From: JBBAFM01 sp041655415
GTDB taxonomy: Bacteria; Bacillota; Clostridia; Peptostreptococcales; JAAYPU01
Length of the DNA: 19,026 nucleotides
NCBI GenBank assembly: GCA_964429195.1
Contig: CAYSBC010000038.1
Span: forward strand, 1 to 19,026
Direction of reading: 5' to 3'
In this document: piece after piece, positions 16,024 to 19,026 of the stretch
How the letters are laid out: every line of letters begins with the position of its first letter
How positions within the stretch are numbered: the first letter of the stretch is position 1
Made by a program: the position numbers and the translations under genes
Notes under the pieces: generated by a model
The model's database searches: none
Told to the model about the DNA's origin: nothing
Seen by the model: only the letters and a program-made list of their open reading frames with translations

Positions 16024-16037
16024 CTATTCACATAAAG

Positions 16038-18122
16038 CTACATTTGTGTATCTACATAAGTTTTTATTCCATTAAATAGAGCTTGTGCGGACTTTTGCCT
16101 ATAGCTATTTTGCTTTAATAATTCCAATTCATTTGGATTGGTCATAAATCCCATCTCAGGCAAAGCCGAAGGCATTTTCGTCTCTCGGGTTACAACGATT
16201 GCAGGACGATTTTGAAGTCCCATATTTTTTGCTCCTAAACCCTGATAAGCTGCGTTTTGAATGGTTTTTGCAAAGGCTGTCTTGGAAGGCATAACCGATC
16301 CGTCATATACTGTTAATACGCCATGGGCTGATGGACTTGCTGCATTATGATGAATGCTTAAGAATAAATCTGCATTTAAGGCATTAGCATAGTCAGCTCT
16401 CTCATATAATCCAATATAGACATCCTTTTCCCTAGTCATTTTTACTTTAAACCCTGCTTCCTCTAATAGCTCCCTTAATTTTAATGCCGTATCTAGGTTT
16501 AAGAATTTTTCCTGGACTCCTCCTGCAACAGCTCCGGGATCTTTGCCACCATGCCCCGGATCAAGAACCACCAAGATATCTTTATAAGGGCTGGTTTCCT
16601 GAGGTTTTGATTTTAAGTTGGTAAAGCCTAAGATGATGCTGCTGCTACTTAGACTGCCGGTTGTAATCTTAGCAGTGGTCTCGCTGTTGTATTTGACCTG
16701 GATGTTATAATAGAGGTTTTCTTTTTCTCCATCTATTTCGATATAGTTAATGATTCCATCATATAAATCCAAGCGCATCTCGTTGATTAAACTGATGTCA
16801 CTTTTTTTAACCCTTACATTAGCTAGCTTATTGGCAGCATCATGGGTCACCGTATAATTACTGACCCCGTTGAGATCCAGAACAACCTGAGATTCTACCA
16901 TAGCTGTTATGTATTCATATTTAAATTGATTCAAAGGATCTGTTGTCATGTATACGATGATATCCTTATTCAGTGCATCAATATACATATTATCCTCCAT
17001 AGATGTGCCCTTCTTGAGATCAAAGACAACACGAACAACCTTGCTGTATTCATTGTAGTCTTGGTCGTATTGAGAGTATCGGACTTGGCTAACCACATTG
17101 TTACCTATACTGATGGAGCCCTCTAAAGTGTCTATTTGAGCATCTAAAATATCAATGGCCACTCTATCCCCTAAGTCAATCACATTGTAGGCAGGGTTCT
17201 TGCCTGTTTTTATGACAACTGCCTGGGAATTTTCTTGAAACTCAATCTCAGCTATTTCATTGACAAAAGTCACATAGATAGTGTTTGTTGCCTCGTCATA
17301 AAAGGTCTTATAGGAACCGCCTATCTCCAGTTCAACGGTAACCCTTGTGGTATCTCTCGTGTCCGCATGGATAACCGAAGCTCGGTAACCTATAATCCCG
17401 TTTTTCTCGATGGTCTCTCTGAAAAAATTATTTTTCCCGATATTCGCATTGGGAATATCAATGACAACTGTATCCAGCGTTCCCAGCTTGACTGCCGGCA
17501 AATACATGGAGCTGTAGTTGACCTTAGAATTTGCTTTTATGGCAATTGCGGGTATTCCGTTATAGCTTGTATATTTTACGCTTTCCACCGTGGCTAAGGG
17601 GTAGTCTATAACAGCTGTATAGGTTCCTTCAAACCATTTTATATCCATCCCTAACTGTTCGGATACAAAACGAAAAGGGACTACAGTTCTTGCGTTGCCT
17701 TCATATGTAACCAGTTTCGCAGGAACACCATCAGGTAATGCAACCTTTTTACCGTTGACTAAGGCATCCTTACTATCGATTGTCAGCACAATTTCCTTAC
17801 CGTCCTTATTGATGATAGCCTGCATAGTTTCTTGCTTCCATTGCACATTGGCCCCTAATGTCTCCGCTATAAAATAGATCGGCACCAAGGTCCTGTCATC
17901 CATGATAAAAGCAGGAACATCTGTGGTCAGTATGTCCTCCTTACCAAACATCAGATTCACTACCGGTACGTCCTTTGTTTCATACTTTGCTGTTGATCTA
18001 TCATATACCTCCACATTTACATTACCCATTTGCTGCCAATCTTGATTGGCATAAGCAAAATGAGGTATGACCATTGCAACAATTAATAAGAATAGCATCC
18101 CCAGTTTAATCCTCTTCAACAT
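16038..18122 (-). CDS. N-acetylmuramoyl-L-alanine amidase with stalk and AMIN domains
   Basis: This 694-residue exported zinc hydrolase should cut between MurNAc and the stem peptide of peptidoglycan. A signal peptide (about 1-25, ending AYA) is followed by a copper-amine-oxidase-N-like stalk domain (about 55-180, with DDRTLVPIYFIAETLGANVQW and the matching RTVVPFRFVSEQLGMDIKW). About two AMIN-like beta domains occupy roughly 190-500. The C-terminal Amidase_3 catalytic domain runs from about 515 to 694. Zinc ligands and catalytic residues are visible: His524 in DPGHGG, Glu538, His591 in SIHHNA and Glu656 in ALPEMGFMTN. The ATG has GGGGAGG 7 bases upstream. AMIN domains usually direct such amidases to the septum or envelope. 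The neighbour gerM suggests a link to sporulation or cortex, but vegetative cell separation is as likely. Confidence 0.93.
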   Translation of the reverse strand: MLKRIKLGMLFLLIVAMVIPHFAYANQDWQQMGNVNVEVYDRSTAKYETKDVPVVNLMFGKEDILTTDVPAFIMDDRTLVPIYFIAETLGANVQWKQETMQAIINKDGKEIVLTIDSKDALVNGKKVALPDGVPAKLVTYEGNARTVVPFRFVSEQLGMDIKWFEGTYTAVIDYPLATVESVKYTSYNGIPAIAIKANSKVNYSSMYLPAVKLGTLDTVVIDIPNANIGKNNFFRETIEKNGIIGYRASVIHADTRDTTRVTVELEIGGSYKTFYDEATNTIYVTFVNEIAEIEFQENSQAVVIKTGKNPAYNVIDLGDRVAIDILDAQIDTLEGSISIGNNVVSQVRYSQYDQDYNEYSKVVRVVFDLKKGTSMEDNMYIDALNKDIIVYMTTDPLNQFKYEYITAMVESQVVLDLNGVSNYTVTHDAANKLANVRVKKSDISLINEMRLDLYDGIINYIEIDGEKENLYYNIQVKYNSETTAKITTGSLSSSSIILGFTNLKSKPQETSPYKDILVVLDPGHGGKDPGAVAGGVQEKFLNLDTALKLRELLEEAGFKVKMTREKDVYIGLYERADYANALNADLFLSIHHNAASPSAHGVLTVYDGSVMPSKTAFAKTIQNAAYQGLGAKNMGLQNRPAIVVTRETKMPSALPEMGFMTNPNELELLKQNSYRQKSAQALFNGIKTYVDTQM

Positions 18123-18196
18123 TCATTATCCTCCCCCTATCTTCATAATAACCTTACCGGTAGAAAACGTTATTTGCTACTCAAGGTCTCCCCTTT

Positions 18197-18225
18197 AATT
18201 TATCATTTTTTGACGATTCATTCAA
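18197..18225 (-). promoter_or_regulatory. Possible promoter of the amidase-gerM transcript
   Basis: On the minus strand TTGAAT (18225-18220) and TAAATT (18202-18197) are 17 bases apart, each four of six matches to sigma-A consensus. It lies in the 261-base gap before the amidase gene, after the previous terminator. A sporulation sigma factor could instead be used, and I could not identify such a site. Confidence 0.35.
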
Positions 18226-18309
18226 GAAAATGAAGGATTTGTAAAGGAGTTGTCATATTTAGCTTTTCCCTGGATTCTACACCTATGGCTCCTGGCAAAA
18301 AATAAAATA

Positions 18310-18339
18310 TTAGAGCCTTTGATCTTTGGAAGACTCTAA
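18310..18339 (-). terminator. Terminator after the YfcE-type phosphodiesterase gene
   Basis: Ten-base arms with one G-U pair (18310-18319 and 18330-18339, TTAGAG core) and a 10-base loop, followed on the minus strand by a T-rich run (TATTTTATTTTTT). It lies 45 bases after the stop of the gene at 18384. Confidence 0.75.
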
Positions 18340-18383
18340 CATTTATGAAAGAATAAAAATATTATGTTCTTGCAAAATATACA

Positions 18384-18854
18384 TTACAGCTGTATAAATT
18401 CAACCTGCATTTCATTCGATTCAAGCTGGATAGTAGCAAAGCTTATAGGAAGTGAAAATCTTTTAGGCCCACAGCTTCCCGGATTTAAGTAATATATATT
18501 ACCCTTTTCTTCAAGAGAGGGGTTATGGGAATGTCCATAAATAACCATGGATAACCCCATACTTTGTGGAATGAGATCCAGCTGGCTAATATCATGAATG
18601 AGATAAACAAAGGTATCATTTCCAAGATCGACCATTTCTGTTAGCGGTAAGCTTCTGACCCGGCCTTCCCTATCGCAATTCCCTCGGACAGCTATGACAG
18701 GTGCTACTTTTTCAAGCTCTACAAGCACCTCTCCATTATCGATATCTCCTGCATGCAAGATAAGGCTTACTCGTTTCTTTTTTAAATGTTCGATAACCTC
18801 ATCCCTTAATAGTCCATGGGTATCGGACAGGACTCCTATTGTTTTTTTGTTCAT
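18384..18854 (-). CDS. YfcE/YsnB (MJ0936-type) metallophosphodiesterase
   Basis: This 156-residue calcineurin-like phosphoesterase has a two-metal site: Asp11 and His13 (SDTHG), Asp37 (HAGDI), Asn59 (RGNCD), His87, and His108 and His110 (GHSH), with a closing NPGS at 124-127. The small YfcE/MJ0936 family hydrolyses phosphodiesters in vitro, and its natural substrate is not settled. In Bacillus the relative ysnB lies downstream of rph-ysnA; here it is on the same strand but upstream of the amidase and gerM, a rearranged form of that neighbourhood. The upstream TRAP permease gene ends 30 bases before its ATG, so the two may be cotranscribed. The ribosome binding site (AGGAGAAAC) is a little far from the ATG. 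Confidence 0.93.
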   Translation of the reverse strand: MNKKTIGVLSDTHGLLRDEVIEHLKKKRVSLILHAGDIDNGEVLVELEKVAPVIAVRGNCDREGRVRSLPLTEMVDLGNDTFVYLIHDISQLDLIPQSMGLSMVIYGHSHNPSLEEKGNIYYLNPGSCGPKRFSLPISFATIQLESNEMQVEFIQL

Positions 18855-18884
18855 TTTTATCTATGTTTCTCCTAACTTTCTCCT

Positions 18885-19026
18885 TTACAAGGTATTCGGT
18901 AATATGGTTGCGATCTGCGGGAAAATAATCAGCAGTATCATGGAAACTATCAAAGCCAGTAGAAATGGCCAAATACCTTTAAATATGGTTTCTAAGGGTA
19001 CATCGGGAGCAACTCCTTTGATAACA
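18885..19026 (-). CDS. TRAP transporter large permease, C-terminal fragment
   Basis: Reading the minus strand from the right edge, a frame stays open for 46 codons to the TAA at 18887-18885. It reads VIKGVAPDVPLETIFKGI, then a hydrophobic helix, then IFPQIATILPNTL. This is the usual end of the large membrane subunit (DctM type) of tripartite ATP-independent periplasmic transporters: a conserved V-x-G-V-(A/T)-P loop, one last membrane helix and an LFPQIA-like tail. These symporters take up organic acids or similar substrates using a sodium gradient and a separate solute-binding protein. Substrate cannot be judged from this piece. The rest of the gene, and any dctP or dctQ partners, lie outside the window. 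Confidence 0.85.
   Translation of the reverse strand, partial: VIKGVAPDVPLETIFKGIWPFLLALIVSMILLIIFPQIATILPNTL

Noticed and set aside
16011..16036. Plus-strand ribosome site plus GTG start (GGAGGTG)
   Set aside because: The frame hits a stop within a few codons. The resemblance comes from being the complement of the inverted repeat before gerM.

Overview
The window is a typical stretch of chromosome from a low-GC, anaerobic, endospore-forming Firmicute, most likely class Clostridia. The signs are a multisubunit [FeFe]-hydrogenase operon, a GerM-type spore germination/sporulation lipoprotein-like gene beside rph and rdgB (an arrangement also known around gerM-rph-ysnA-ysnB in Bacillus), strong AGGAGG ribosome binding sites, and T-rich intrinsic terminators at nearly every operon end. 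I see no prophage, insertion sequence, CRISPR array, tRNA or rRNA. The genus cannot be fixed from this sequence alone.

Layout. At 1-441 is the end of an unrecognised gene cut by the window edge. Then come class II fructose-bisphosphate aldolase and a NUDIX hydrolase (596-1938, +), which share a convergent terminator with a two-gene minus-strand operon (2041-3485). That operon encodes a coiled-coil membrane protein and a membrane-anchored phosphodiester glycosidase, behind a good promoter whose -10 box lies inside a palindrome. A 100-N assembly gap (3676-3775) follows. The hydABC-type hydrogenase operon runs 3958-7541 (+). After it, on the minus strand, are a D,D-carboxypeptidase and an archaeal-type cofactor-independent phosphoglycerate mutase (7682-10190). 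Divergent from these are serC and serA (10418-12700, +).

The right third is all minus strand. Reading in the direction of transcription from the right edge: the C-terminus of a TRAP transporter large permease, a YfcE/YsnB-type phosphodiesterase, a four-part N-acetylmuramoyl-L-alanine amidase, gerM, then (behind its own promoter) rph, rdgB and a BrkB/YihY membrane protein.

How the genes fit together. Aldolase, phosphoglycerate mutase and serCA all act on the glycolytic trunk, and the mutase is divergent from serCA, two routes competing for 3-phosphoglycerate. The hydrogenase recycles NADH (and possibly ferredoxin) from fermentation. The carboxypeptidase, amidase and GerM act on cell wall or spore cortex. 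RdgB, NUDIX and RNase PH are nucleotide and RNA housekeeping.

I found no wholly new system. The points most worth a second look are the unusually short NuoF-like hydrogenase subunit, the altered H-cluster L1 motif in HydA, a hairpin that would sequester the gerM ribosome binding site, the palindrome over the promoter of the glycosidase operon, and the unresolved gap upstream of the hydrogenase genes.
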